A stretch of 23,027 nt of DNA from Syntrophaceae bacterium UBA4778 (GTDB taxonomy: Bacteria; Desulfobacterota; Syntrophia; Syntrophales; UBA4778): positions 1 to 23,027 of the forward strand of contig DHHG01000200.1 of the NCBI GenBank assembly GCA_002403175.1, written 5' to 3'. This document shows, one piece after another, positions 15,508-22,921 of the stretch; the stretch's first letter is position 1; each line of letters begins with the position of its first letter. The position numbers and the translations under genes are program-made. The notes beneath the pieces are model-generated. The model was not told the DNA's origin. It did not search any database and saw nothing but the letters and a program-made list of their open reading frames with translations.

Positions 15508-16001
15508 GCTTGTACCTCACTGGTCATTTTCACATCCTGAATCCCCTGTAGAATTCCGATGAAGGTCTGGAATACGAACACGCTAAATGCAGGAGGGTAT
15601 ATCCAGTAAACCCAACGTTTCGGAAGGCGCATATTCGTAGTCAATTGGCTACCGGCAAGTTTGATCAATCTGAATGATATGATAAACATGATTGTGAATA
15701 TGACAAGCGAAATCAGTTGCTGTACAATAATAAGCCATTTCTTGTTCCTGCCTTTGAGTATCTCTTCAAGCACACTGATATTGATGTGATTTCTGCGTTT
15801 GGCGATCATTGCAAAACCTATCATAACAGCCCAAACGTTTGCATAACGGGTAAGTTCCTCTGTCCATTTAAACCCCGTACCGATGAAATATCGTAGAATC
15901 ACCTGTAAAGCGAAGCTGATTATCATGATAGAGAAGAGAGACACGATTGCCCAACCACAAATCCTGTCAATTGTGTCGCTTATCTTAAACAATAGTTTCA
16001 T
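15504..16001 (-). CDS. dctQ: TRAP transporter small permease subunit (DctQ)
   Basis: The small membrane subunit, 165 residues from the ATG at 16001, with four helices (about 15-35, 48-68, 88-108, 128-148). The family's ILRYFIGTGFKWTEELTRYANVW and HINISVLEEIL are clear. ATG 16001 has a good ribosome site (GGGAG); the frame remains open further upstream to 16055, but that would begin inside the intergenic hairpin and has no ribosome site. It stabilises DctM and contacts DctP. It overlaps dctM by four bases and is separated from dctP by a long stem-loop. Confidence 0.93.
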   Translation of the reverse strand: MKLLFKISDTIDRICGWAIVSLFSIMIISFALQVILRYFIGTGFKWTEELTRYANVWAVMIGFAMIAKRRNHINISVLEEILKGRNKKWLIIVQQLISLVIFTIMFIISFRLIKLAGSQLTTNMRLPKRWVYWIYPPAFSVFVFQTFIGILQGIQDVKMTSEVQA

Positions 16002-16031
16002 GAATAACTCCCAAAATAACAGTGAACTATA

Positions 16032-16073
16032 AAAGAGGCCGATACCTGCGACCAATCGCGGATCGACCTCTTT
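16032..16073 (-). terminator. Long stem-loop between dctP and dctQ (attenuator/stabiliser)
   Basis: In minus-strand RNA, AAAGAGG pairs with CCTCTTT, CGAT with ATCG and GCGA with TCGC, separated by small internal loops, with a TTGG tip. The 3' arm runs into TTTT. Placed directly after the binding-protein gene, it would reduce read-through into the membrane subunits or protect dctP mRNA, giving excess DctP. Base pairing is seen; effect is inferred from common practice in binding-protein transport operons. Confidence 0.65.
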
Positions 16074-16100
16074 CCATTCAATGCGAACCTTAAATAATTA

Positions 16101-17081
16101 TCATCGAATGGCGACAATCTCGTCGTAAAGTTTCTTTATCTCTCCCTTGGCATATTTATCGATTACCGGTTTCACCTTTTCGATAAAGGGGGCAGTGTCT
16201 ACACTGTTGAAAATCATGCCTTTTGAAATCAGATCGGCTTTCGCTTTTGCTTCGTCATTCTTCTGAATGATACCCAACTTTATCGCTGAGTCATTCGCAG
16301 CTTTCTGGAAGATAATCTGATCATCTGCAGGGAGTTTTCTGAACCAGTCATACCCAGCCATCAGTGTAGCGAATGCAAAAACGTGCCCAGTTTCAGACAT
16401 ATATTTCTGCACTTCATTGATTTTGTAATCCCTTGTGGTAACAATAGTATTCTCATGAGCATCAACAGTGCCCTGCTGGAGCGCTGTGTAGACTTCTCCC
16501 CAAGCCATAGCCTGGGCGTTTGCACCGAGTGCCTTGAATGTGTCGATATAAAGGGAGCTTTCCGCAACACGAATTTTCACACCTTTTAAATCCTCTGGCT
16601 TTGTGATCGGTCCGACCTTGGCGCTTGTTGTAACATGTCTATAACCGCGGGGCATATTGCTGAGGAAATGGAGACCATACTGATCTCCAAAGGTCAAAAG
16701 CTTTTTATTTACATCAGAGGCAAGGAATTTTTCAACATGATCCCAATTCCGGAACAGAAACGGCAAATCGAGTACATCCAATTCTCTGACGAACTGGTTT
16801 ATATCTGAAGTAGTAATAACTGCCAACTGGATGTTTCCAGCTTGCAAGCCTTCCATGAGAGCTGTAGATCCTCCAAGCTGTCCACCACCGTAGATAATGA
16901 TTTTATATTTGTTGTTGGATGCTTCTTCGACTTGCCGCTTGAATTCCTTTGCCCAGTTGTCGTATGCGGTATTGGGAGCTGCAATATGCCCAAGCTTGAT
17001 CTCTTTCTGCGCGAATGCGCCTCCGACCACAACAAATAGCATTGTAGCCACAATCATCCCACCAATGAGCCTCTTTTTCAT
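16101..17081 (-). CDS. dctP: TRAP transporter substrate-binding protein (DctP family)
   Basis: A 326-residue periplasmic binding protein. The signal peptide (MKKRLIGGMIVATMLFVVVG, cleavage after AFA, about residue 24) is followed by KEIKLGHIAAPNTAYDNWAKEF. The family hallmarks LKGVKIRVAES (with the carboxylate-binding arginine of the KIRV motif), MAWGEVYTALQQGTVDAHEN and the C-terminal helices are present. ATG 17081 lies 6 bases after AGGAGG; a GTG one codon earlier is too close to that site. It is the fifth structural gene of the catabolic operon, and the arginine implies a substrate carrying a carboxylate, possibly a ring-cleavage product or aromatic acid. Two small inverted repeats precede it. 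Confidence 0.95.
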   Translation of the reverse strand: MKKRLIGGMIVATMLFVVVGGAFAQKEIKLGHIAAPNTAYDNWAKEFKRQVEEASNNKYKIIIYGGGQLGGSTALMEGLQAGNIQLAVITTSDINQFVRELDVLDLPFLFRNWDHVEKFLASDVNKKLLTFGDQYGLHFLSNMPRGYRHVTTSAKVGPITKPEDLKGVKIRVAESSLYIDTFKALGANAQAMAWGEVYTALQQGTVDAHENTIVTTRDYKINEVQKYMSETGHVFAFATLMAGYDWFRKLPADDQIIFQKAANDSAIKLGIIQKNDEAKAKADLISKGMIFNSVDTAPFIEKVKPVIDKYAKGEIKKLYDEIVAIR

Positions 17082-17107
17082 CACTGACCTCCTATAAAAT
17101 CTATATG

Positions 17108-17150
17108 AATGCTACTATGTAGCATTTCGTTCTAAATTACAGAAACGAAA
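17108..17150. promoter_or_regulatory. Two overlapping inverted repeats upstream of dctP
   Basis: AATGCTAC (17108-17115) and GTAGCATT (17119-17126) form a perfect 8-bp inverted repeat with a TAT centre. TTTCGTT (17125-17131) and AACGAAA (17144-17150) form a second perfect 7-bp repeat that overlaps the first. They fill the 95-base gap between the aldolase and dctP. They could be mutually exclusive RNA stems or an operator for a separate dctP promoter. No clear -35/-10 pair was recognised. Confidence 0.45.
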
Positions 17151-17176
17151 CGCCACCAGGTTCCTCCACGCGGGTT

Positions 17177-18202
17177 TCAGATGGCTTTTCCTGTGGCTTT
17201 GGCAAGGTCGTATGCAACTTGGATAATCCAGTCCTCCTGCCCGCCGACCGCTTTACGTTTGCCTACCTCTATCAACACATTACGAACATCGATGCCAAAT
17301 CGCTCGGCTGCTTTTCGGGCATGGAGCATGAAACTGGAATATACCCCAGCATATCCCATGATGAGCGAATTCGAATCATGGAGCGGCATCTGCTTTCCCT
17401 TTTCGACAACAAGAGGTAGCAACACTTTTTCTGCTGCATCCATAGTCTTGAAAAGATCAGCACCAATTTCGTATCCCGACTTTTTGAGAGCTGCCACGAG
17501 CATTTCGGTTCCCGCATTGCCGGCACCAGCCCCCATGCCACCGAGTGAACCATCGAGATAAGTTGCACCAGCTTTAGCTGCTGCAAGAGAATTGGCTATT
17601 GCACAGCCTAAATTATCATGTGCGTGGTGACCGACTGGGACACGAAGTGCATTCTTCAATGCCGCTACCCGGGCATAGACATCGTCTGGTAGTAACGCGC
17701 CTGCAGAATCGGTTGCATAGATCACATCTGCTCCATAGGATTCCATGATACGTGCCTGCTCCACTAGTTTGTCGATGTCCGCCATGTGCGCCATCATCAG
17801 AAAACCAACAACAAACATTCCCATCTGCTTAGCTGCTTTGATGTATTCCTCCGAGACATCGGCTTCGGTAATGTGGGTTGCGACACGAACAACCGAAGCA
17901 CCGCGCTTGTGAGCTTCTTTTAGAAGTTCGAGGGTTCCGATACCGGGAACAAGCAGCACTGCAATCTTTGCCTTTTTTGCCACTTTCACAGCGGTTGATA
18001 CCAGATCGAGTTCATTCTCTACAGAATAGCCGTAGGTCAGAGAGGAGCCTCCCAGGCCATCGCCATGAGTAACTTCAATGATATCGATACCTGCATCATC
18101 GAGAGCAGCGACAACCTTTTCTACATCTGAGCTTGTATACTGATGTGATACAGAGTGACTGCCATCTCTCAAACTTGTATCGGTAATGGATATTCTGCTC
18201 AT
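17177..18202 (-). CDS. mhpE: 4-hydroxy-2-oxovalerate aldolase
   Basis: A 341-residue enzyme that splits 4-hydroxy-2-oxovalerate into pyruvate and acetaldehyde. Residues [12 protein letters not shown] near the N-terminus (catalytic arginine and metal-ligand aspartate) and GHHAHDNLG around 195-203 (metal-ligand histidines) are those of DmpG/MhpE class II aldolases. The C-terminal DmpG-specific communication domain is present ([31 protein letters not shown]). In the family this enzyme forms a complex with the acylating acetaldehyde dehydrogenase and channels the aldehyde. Here its gene overlaps that of the dehydrogenase by four bases (ATGA), as expected for a coupled complex. Confidence 0.95.
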   Translation of the reverse strand: MSRISITDTSLRDGSHSVSHQYTSSDVEKVVAALDDAGIDIIEVTHGDGLGGSSLTYGYSVENELDLVSTAVKVAKKAKIAVLLVPGIGTLELLKEAHKRGASVVRVATHITEADVSEEYIKAAKQMGMFVVGFLMMAHMADIDKLVEQARIMESYGADVIYATDSAGALLPDDVYARVAALKNALRVPVGHHAHDNLGCAIANSLAAAKAGATYLDGSLGGMGAGAGNAGTEMLVAALKKSGYEIGADLFKTMDAAEKVLLPLVVEKGKQMPLHDSNSLIMGYAGVYSSFMLHARKAAERFGIDVRNVLIEVGKRKAVGGQEDWIIQVAYDLAKATGKAI

Positions 18203-19074
18203 CGTCTTCCCTCCAGGATTCTTTGAGCGAATTGCTCGCCAATGAACACTGCTGCTGCGTTGATGATGTCGAGGTTGCCTGCATATTTTGGAAGAAAGTC
18301 TCCAAGCCCCTCCACTTCAATGACGGTGGTTACGACGTCATCTTGTAAGATTGGTTCTACGAGGAACCGGTAACCAGGAACATAAATTCGTAGTTTTTTG
18401 ATAATGTCATCGATTGAAGCACGTATCGCAGCTAAATCAGGTTTCCGGACCCTCGTGTGGATTGTATTGCGCATTAAAATAGGTGGTTCGGCTGGATTAA
18501 GTACGATAATCGTTTTTGCAGAATCAGCACCACCAATTGTTTGAAGAGCCTTGGTCGTCGTTTCAATAAACTCGTCAAGGTTTTGTCGTGTTCCGGGACC
18601 TGCGCTTTTTGAGCTGACTGAAGATACGACCTCTGCATAATAGACTTCAGCAACACGGTTAATTGCATAGACAATAGGTGTCGTTGCTTGCCCTGCGCAT
18701 GTCACTAAATTAACGTTGTCGAGCGCAAATATGCTCTCGTCGAGGTTCACGGAGGGTACCACATAGGGCCCCACAGCAGCTGGCGTCAGATCTATCGCTA
18801 TTTTCCCCGCAGCCTTGAGCTTGGGTGCATGCTGAAGATGAGGTATGGCCCCGGTTGCATCGAAGACTATTTTGATCTCGTCAACTGCGAGCATTTCGTC
18901 GATTCCTTTGATTGTAGTAGGAATTCCAAATTTTCTCGCAATTTCGATGCCTGGTGATTCTTTTACCCCGACAACATAAGCAACTTCTAATAGAGGGCTT
19001 CGCTGTAATTTGAAAAGCAGATCAGTTCCAATGTTGCCAGGTCCAATGATGGCTGACTTTATCTTTTTTGCCAT
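18199..19074 (-). CDS. mhpF: Acetaldehyde dehydrogenase (acylating)
   Basis: A 291-residue NAD- and CoA-dependent enzyme converting acetaldehyde to acetyl-CoA. The Rossmann loop is [11 protein letters not shown] (9-19). Catalytic cysteine C126 lies in [12 protein letters not shown]. The segment [16 protein letters not shown] and the C-terminal [24 protein letters not shown] are typical of the DmpF/MhpF family. The length is slightly shorter than DmpF (about 312) but complete. It works as a complex with the aldolase encoded next. It starts 13 bases after the hydratase stop. Confidence 0.95.
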   Translation of the reverse strand: MAKKIKSAIIGPGNIGTDLLFKLQRSPLLEVAYVVGVKESPGIEIARKFGIPTTIKGIDEMLAVDEIKIVFDATGAIPHLQHAPKLKAAGKIAIDLTPAAVGPYVVPSVNLDESIFALDNVNLVTCAGQATTPIVYAINRVAEVYYAEVVSSVSSKSAGPGTRQNLDEFIETTTKALQTIGGADSAKTIIVLNPAEPPILMRNTIHTRVRKPDLAAIRASIDDIIKKLRIYVPGYRFLVEPILQDDVVTTVIEVEGLGDFLPKYAGNLDIINAAAVFIGEQFAQRILEGRR

Positions 19075-19087
19075 TGAGGTGTGCTCC

Positions 19088-19876
19088 TTAGTAAAACGTT
19101 ACTTCGACTTCGCCTAGACTCGAATATGTCGCCTTGAAAGTATCACCTTTTTCAGCTGCGATCGCCGCAGACAGTGCTCCCGAGAGAATCACTTCACCTT
19201 TCTTCAGAAGCGTCCCGTAGTTTCGCATCTTATTTGCCAGCCAGGCGACACAGAAGGCGGGATCACCGAGCACATCGGTTCCAGAACCAGAGTTCATCTT
19301 CTCACCATTTTTAAACAAATCCATTTTTTCGGCTTTGAGGTCTATTTCGTATATTTTTTTCTTTACATTTCCAAGGATATACATACCTGAAGACGCATTG
19401 TCGGCTACCGTATCGACGAGGCTAATCTTCCAATCTTTTATGCGGGTATCCACAATTTCCAGAGCTGCAATAACATATTCCGTAGATTCGAGGACGTCCT
19501 CGACGAGTATTTCACCGGGCATATCAAGATCACGAGAGAGGACAAATGCAATCTCAGCTTCCACCTTTGGCTGGATCATCCTTCTACGCTCAATTCGACC
19601 ATCTTTCACTTCCATATCGGAAAAGAGGTGTCCAAAATCGGGTGTATCCACATTGAGCATGTTCTGCATTGCTTTGGAAGTGAGGCCGATCTTTTTCCCA
19701 CTGATCTTTTTGCCAGCAGCAAGAGCCCGCTCAACGTTGAGCATCTGTATTTCGTACGCGCTGTCAACATCGAGATTCGGAAAGCGGTCCGACAACCTTG
19801 TCACTGGATTAGCGGTTACCCATGCATTATGAAGGTCGTTTGCGGCAGCATCAATTTCGTACTTAGAAAGAGCCAT
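19088..19876 (-). CDS. mhpD: 2-hydroxypenta-2,4-dienoate (2-oxopent-4-enoate) hydratase
   Basis: A 262-residue member of the FAA-hydrolase/MhpD fold. It adds water to 2-hydroxypenta-2,4-dienoate to give 4-hydroxy-2-oxovalerate, the aldolase substrate. Recognisable stretches are [27 protein letters not shown], the metal-ligand region [30 protein letters not shown] and [13 protein letters not shown]. The related decarboxylase of the oxalocrotonate branch (DmpH) has the same fold. I prefer the hydratase because the aldolase and dehydrogenase follow directly. Its ATG overlaps the hydrolase stop by one base (TAATG), so the genes are translationally linked. Confidence 0.88.
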   Translation of the reverse strand: MALSKYEIDAAANDLHNAWVTANPVTRLSDRFPNLDVDSAYEIQMLNVERALAAGKKISGKKIGLTSKAMQNMLNVDTPDFGHLFSDMEVKDGRIERRRMIQPKVEAEIAFVLSRDLDMPGEILVEDVLESTEYVIAALEIVDTRIKDWKISLVDTVADNASSGMYILGNVKKKIYEIDLKAEKMDLFKNGEKMNSGSGTDVLGDPAFCVAWLANKMRNYGTLLKKGEVILSGALSAAIAAEKGDTFKATYSSLGEVEVTFY

Positions 19877-20715
19877 TAGAATTCTCCTGCAAGGAAAGCT
19901 TCAACCACAGCCACGAAGCGTAAATTCTGTTCGATTTGCGTCCAGTGTCCACACTTGCCAAACATGTGAAGTTGCGCATTCGGTATAAGTTGAAATAATG
20001 TCATTGATGTCTCAATGGGAATGATCTCGTCTTCTCTACCGTGAATAATGAGTGTTTCGTGTCGGATTGCAGCAATATCTGCGTATTTCGAAGCCATCAT
20101 ATCGACCCCCTTCTGACGGGGAGCAGGGAACATTCTGCCGAAAGTCTCTTGATATCCAGGGCGAATACTCGCCTCGTAACGCATTTTCACGAGATCTTCG
20201 GTCGCAATTGCTTTATCGTAGACAAAACTATTGATGGCTACCCGCATTGCTTCCAGGGAGGGTTGATATCCCCACACATGATCCAAGCCTTTTGTGATCT
20301 TGAACTCCGTACCCATCGAACCCATAAGAACTAGCTTGTGAATCCGATCTGGATGATATATAGCCATCCAGAGGGCAAGCGCACCACCAAAAGAGTTCCC
20401 GACCAAGTCCACCTGCTCGAGATTGAGGGCGTCAAGGAAATCAACGAGTTGTTTCCCCCACATATCCATATTGAAATCGATGTTCTCGGGACGCTCTGTG
20501 TATCCAAAGCCAACCATATCAGGCGCTATGACCCTCCTGCGGGCAGCCAACTTTGGAATGACAAGGCGCCAGTTTGCCCAGGCGGAGACTCCTGGGCCCG
20601 AGCCATGGATGAGGACCACGGGATCACCCGAGCCGACATCATGATAGTTGGTCTTGAAACCGCCTGTGATAATGCTCTCTCCGATCTCGGGGTTGGCCTG
20701 ATTTTTCTCTTCCAT
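19876..20715 (-). CDS. dmpD: 2-hydroxymuconate-semialdehyde hydrolase-like C-C hydrolase (DmpD/XylF/MhpC family)
   Basis: A 279-residue alpha/beta hydrolase that cleaves ring-fission products such as 2-hydroxymuconate semialdehyde to 2-hydroxypentadienoate plus a short acid. The catalytic triad is visible: S108 in GNSFGG, D229 in HGREDEIIP and H257 in GKCGHWTQIE. The oxyanion region HGSGPGVSAWANWR (37-50), APDMVGFGY, MGSMGTEFKITKGLDHVWGY and ASIRPGYQETFGRMFPAPRQ closely resemble DmpD/XylF. The start at ATG 20715 follows AAGGAGG; a longer frame to 20736 lacks a ribosome site. First structural gene after the operator palindrome. Substrate side-chain preference cannot be fixed by eye. Confidence 0.9.
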   Translation of the reverse strand: MEEKNQANPEIGESIITGGFKTNYHDVGSGDPVVLIHGSGPGVSAWANWRLVIPKLAARRRVIAPDMVGFGYTERPENIDFNMDMWGKQLVDFLDALNLEQVDLVGNSFGGALALWMAIYHPDRIHKLVLMGSMGTEFKITKGLDHVWGYQPSLEAMRVAINSFVYDKAIATEDLVKMRYEASIRPGYQETFGRMFPAPRQKGVDMMASKYADIAAIRHETLIIHGREDEIIPIETSMTLFQLIPNAQLHMFGKCGHWTQIEQNLRFVAVVEAFLAGEF

Positions 20716-20753
20716 AAAAATACCTCCTTGTCGCATGTATTTATCGAGATTAT

Positions 20754-20793
20754 CACTGTGCTATATTATAGCACAGTGTTCTTATTATAAATT
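20754..20793 (-). promoter_or_regulatory. Operon promoter with 25-bp palindromic operator, probably for IclR
   Basis: CACTGTGCTATA (20754-20765) and TATAGCACAGTG (20767-20778) are perfect 12-bp arms around a single central T. On the minus strand the palindrome contains a perfect -10 box TATAAT (20770 to 20765). A second TATAAT lies just upstream (20789 to 20784). No good -35 box is visible for either. A bound regulator would cover the -10 or the first transcribed bases. It is in the gap between the IclR-type gene and the first enzyme gene, so IclR binding is the simple reading. Confidence 0.75.
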
Positions 20794-20831
20794 ATGTTAA
20801 ACCTGTTTTCTGAAACTGTCAATAAAAATTA

Positions 20832-21701
20832 CTATTGGTTTTGATAACCAAGAGCTTCGGAAATTGCTTTTGCAGCACCCCGGACTGAAGTTTCAAGAAA
20901 TGATTCCCTCTCGACATCGAGTCTAATCGTTGGAATGGAAATGCTTACTGCAGCGCACACTGCCCCGCGAGCGTCTATTACTGGTGCGGCAAAACACTTG
21001 AGCCCAATCGAGAATTCTTCATCATCATAGGCGATCTTTGATTTACGAATTGTTGCGAGTTCATCCTTGAGTCTTTTGATTTCAGTAATAGTTTTAGGGG
21101 TGCGTTTTTCCAAAGGTCGCCTCAGAACACGCTCAATTTCCTCATCGGTTTGAAATGCCAAAAGGCACTTCCCGACTCCCGTGCAATATGCAGGATTCCG
21201 TTTGCCGATAAACGAAGCTATGCTTAGCGCATTATCGCACTCCACCTTATCGATATAAACGACTTCGCCTCTATCATAGATCGCGAGATGTACGGTCTCT
21301 TTGACCGTGTCGACAAGCTTCCTCAAAATCGGATGTGCAATCTCCGCCGTACTGAAAGCGGATAGTTTATTCTGGCTGAGCTCAATCGTTTTCAGCCCCA
21401 GCCTATAAAGGCCATTGTCGGGATTCTGCTCAATATAACCACGGCGTTCCAGTGTGCTTATCAACCCAAATACAGTACTTTTATTGAGATTAAGCAATCT
21501 GGCGATCTCCGATACACCAATTTCCGGTTTACGGCTCGAGAAGATTTCGAGTATCGATAATGCTCTGTCCACTGACTGGATATAGCCCGAAGGGCGGGGT
21601 GTAAAGGCTCTGTTCGGTTCCTGTGTTACAGTCGGTGTTGCATCTGTAGACTTGTCTTCCTTGTAACTCGCTGTTGATAGCGCTTTGGGTTTTCTTGGCA
21701 T
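20832..21701 (-). CDS. IclR-family transcriptional regulator
   Basis: A regulator of 289 residues from ATG 21701. A charged, low-complexity N-terminal tail (about 1-40) precedes the winged helix (SVDRALSILEIF, IGVSEIARLLNLNKSTVFGLISTLERRGYI) and the effector domain (PILRKLVDTVKETVHLAIYDRGEVVYIDKV, CTGVGKCLLAF, CFAAPVID, AAVSISIP). The family controls aromatic and organic-acid catabolism, and this gene sits next to a meta-cleavage operon in the same direction with a palindrome between them. A start at 21746 is also open but has no better ribosome site. For 21701, a TATAAT (21713 to 21708) ends only 6 bases before the ATG, which would give a leaderless message. The imperfect repeat GAAC AAA GTTC sits further upstream. 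Confidence 0.92.
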   Translation of the reverse strand: MPRKPKALSTASYKEDKSTDATPTVTQEPNRAFTPRPSGYIQSVDRALSILEIFSSRKPEIGVSEIARLLNLNKSTVFGLISTLERRGYIEQNPDNGLYRLGLKTIELSQNKLSAFSTAEIAHPILRKLVDTVKETVHLAIYDRGEVVYIDKVECDNALSIASFIGKRNPAYCTGVGKCLLAFQTDEEIERVLRRPLEKRTPKTITEIKRLKDELATIRKSKIAYDDEEFSIGLKCFAAPVIDARGAVCAAVSISIPTIRLDVERESFLETSVRGAAKAISEALGYQNQ

Positions 21702-21749
21702 ACCATGATTATACAATGCTGAACAAAGTTCTGAAAGCCGCCGCATTGC

Positions 21750-22004
21750 CGTATCGAAAATCTAAGCGAAACCATTAGGCAAGAATAGCAGATAAACGCT
21801 TGTTATTGGCATGCAACTGTTACATACGCAAGGCAGAAAGACAAGAAGGAGTATAATCGGGCGTTTGTTGAGTAGCGAATGAGGAGGCATAGGGGCCACT
21901 TTCGACAACAAATGCAGCAAGCACTTGAAGGTATATTTCAGAGAACTAAAATGAGTTCTTTTGTCTAGCCCCCCTTTGGACTTTCCATGATGCTGACATT
22001 ATAA
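21750..22004. other. Intergenic region, no gene seen
   Basis: About 255 bp without a credible coding frame. A short hairpin, AGAACT and AGTTCT with an AAAATG loop followed by TTTT, lies near 21940-21962. It could be a weak plus-strand terminator. A TATAAT lies near 21853 without a convincing -35 box. Confidence 0.35.
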
Positions 22005-22274
22005 GTGTACAGATTTAAGGGAGGAGATCAGATCAAGGCGGGCCAGGCAATGCGCTTCCCGGGAAGCGAGGACAAATTCAGTTATGTTCTCGGCATGCCG
22101 TTCGGCACCGAATACATAAAAGCCATCACGTCAACCAAGCCTTTTGCCACCATGGAAGCTGACTTTTCCGACTTGCAGGGTCCGGCTGCAGCGGCGATAA
22201 CCCGCGGCCTTTCTGTTGTAGCTTCCGATTCCACTCGCGCGGAAGCGCTTGCGGTGTATGCCATCATGCCGTAA
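22005..22274 (+). pseudogene. DUF4384-type C-terminal fragment
   Basis: The 89-residue frame (GTG at 22005) reads KAGQAMRFPG, YVLGMPFGTEYIKAI, STKPF, DFSDLQGPAAAAITRGL and ends ALAVYAIMP. These are characteristic of the C-terminal half of DUF4384-type secreted or lipoprotein-like proteins, whose PFGTEYIKVIAST segment I recognise. An in-frame TAA stands directly before the GTG, and no signal peptide or N-terminal part is present upstream. A bare fragment is more likely than a functional gene. A small functional protein cannot be excluded because GGGAGGAG lies nearby, although inside the frame. Confidence 0.55.
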
Positions 22275-22540
22275 GGAGTTGATTTTTTAGGACGGTTATT
22301 CAGAATTCAGAAAAGGATGAACAAGATTTTTGACATGATGACGGGATGAGGAGGAATGGCAGAGGTGCAACACGAGACTTTTCCCAAGGGCTGCACAGCG
22401 TTTTGCGATTTTTTCAATTTCGCGCCGTAATGCCTCATCGAGCCAGTAACGTATTTTGTGTAAACGGCTTGATTCTTTTAAGAGTAATTTTATTGATGGT
22501 TCCTTTTTCTATGACCAATTTCAAACTAGAGTCATTGTAT
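22275..22540. other. Intergenic region with a possible eroded minus-strand frame
   Basis: I see no intact gene. On the minus strand at about 22378-22450 a frame reads YWLDEALRREIEKIAKRCAA, which has the charged helical look of real protein. It has no clear start, and I do not recognise a family. It may be debris of an older gene. Confidence 0.2.
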
Positions 22541-22921
22541 TTAAATAATCCAAGGCAACGGAATGCCAGGTAATCCTAAGCGAGTCATGCCATCGAGTAC
22601 CTGCTGACGCAGAATTGGCCATAGTGTTTTCATTATTTGCTTCTCGTGGAAAATCTTTCGTGCTTCATCATTTTCCCATGCTTTTTCGAATGCCGATTGA
22701 TCTATTACTGAGAAAGCAATAATTATAGTTGCTTCATGGGAATATAGCTCCTTCTCACCCATGAACATCGCAACTGTATATTTAGGTCTCAAAAGCAAAG
22801 TACTAGGATTTTGCAAAATTTGATCATCTGAAGCAAATATCTGATTCCAGTTGATTTTTATCTCTGAGCCTGGCTGTATTTGCTCATCTGTGCGTTGAAA
22901 ACTAATTCTTAATGACGGCAC
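22541..22921 (-). CDS. SecB-like chaperone-family protein (tentative)
   Basis: A 126-residue protein beginning at GTG 22921. The C-terminal segment TLWPILRQQVLDGMTRLGLP, then PLPW, resembles the terminal helix of the SecB fold, in which a (Y/W)P..R motif is followed by a helix and a proline-rich L-P end. The preceding beta-rich part (RPKYTVAMFMGEKELYSHEATIIIAFSVID) also suits SecB-like sheets. It is shorter than housekeeping SecB (about 150), as are the solitary SecB-like chaperones of toxin-antitoxin-chaperone modules. AGGAGGAG lies upstream, though further than usual (about 11-13 bases). The start overlaps the end of another minus-strand frame that leaves the window, so the two are probably co-translated. 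Family assignment is by eye and uncertain. Confidence 0.45.
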   Translation of the reverse strand: MPSLRISFQRTDEQIQPGSEIKINWNQIFASDDQILQNPSTLLLRPKYTVAMFMGEKELYSHEATIIIAFSVIDQSAFEKAWENDEARKIFHEKQIMKTLWPILRQQVLDGMTRLGLPGIPLPWII

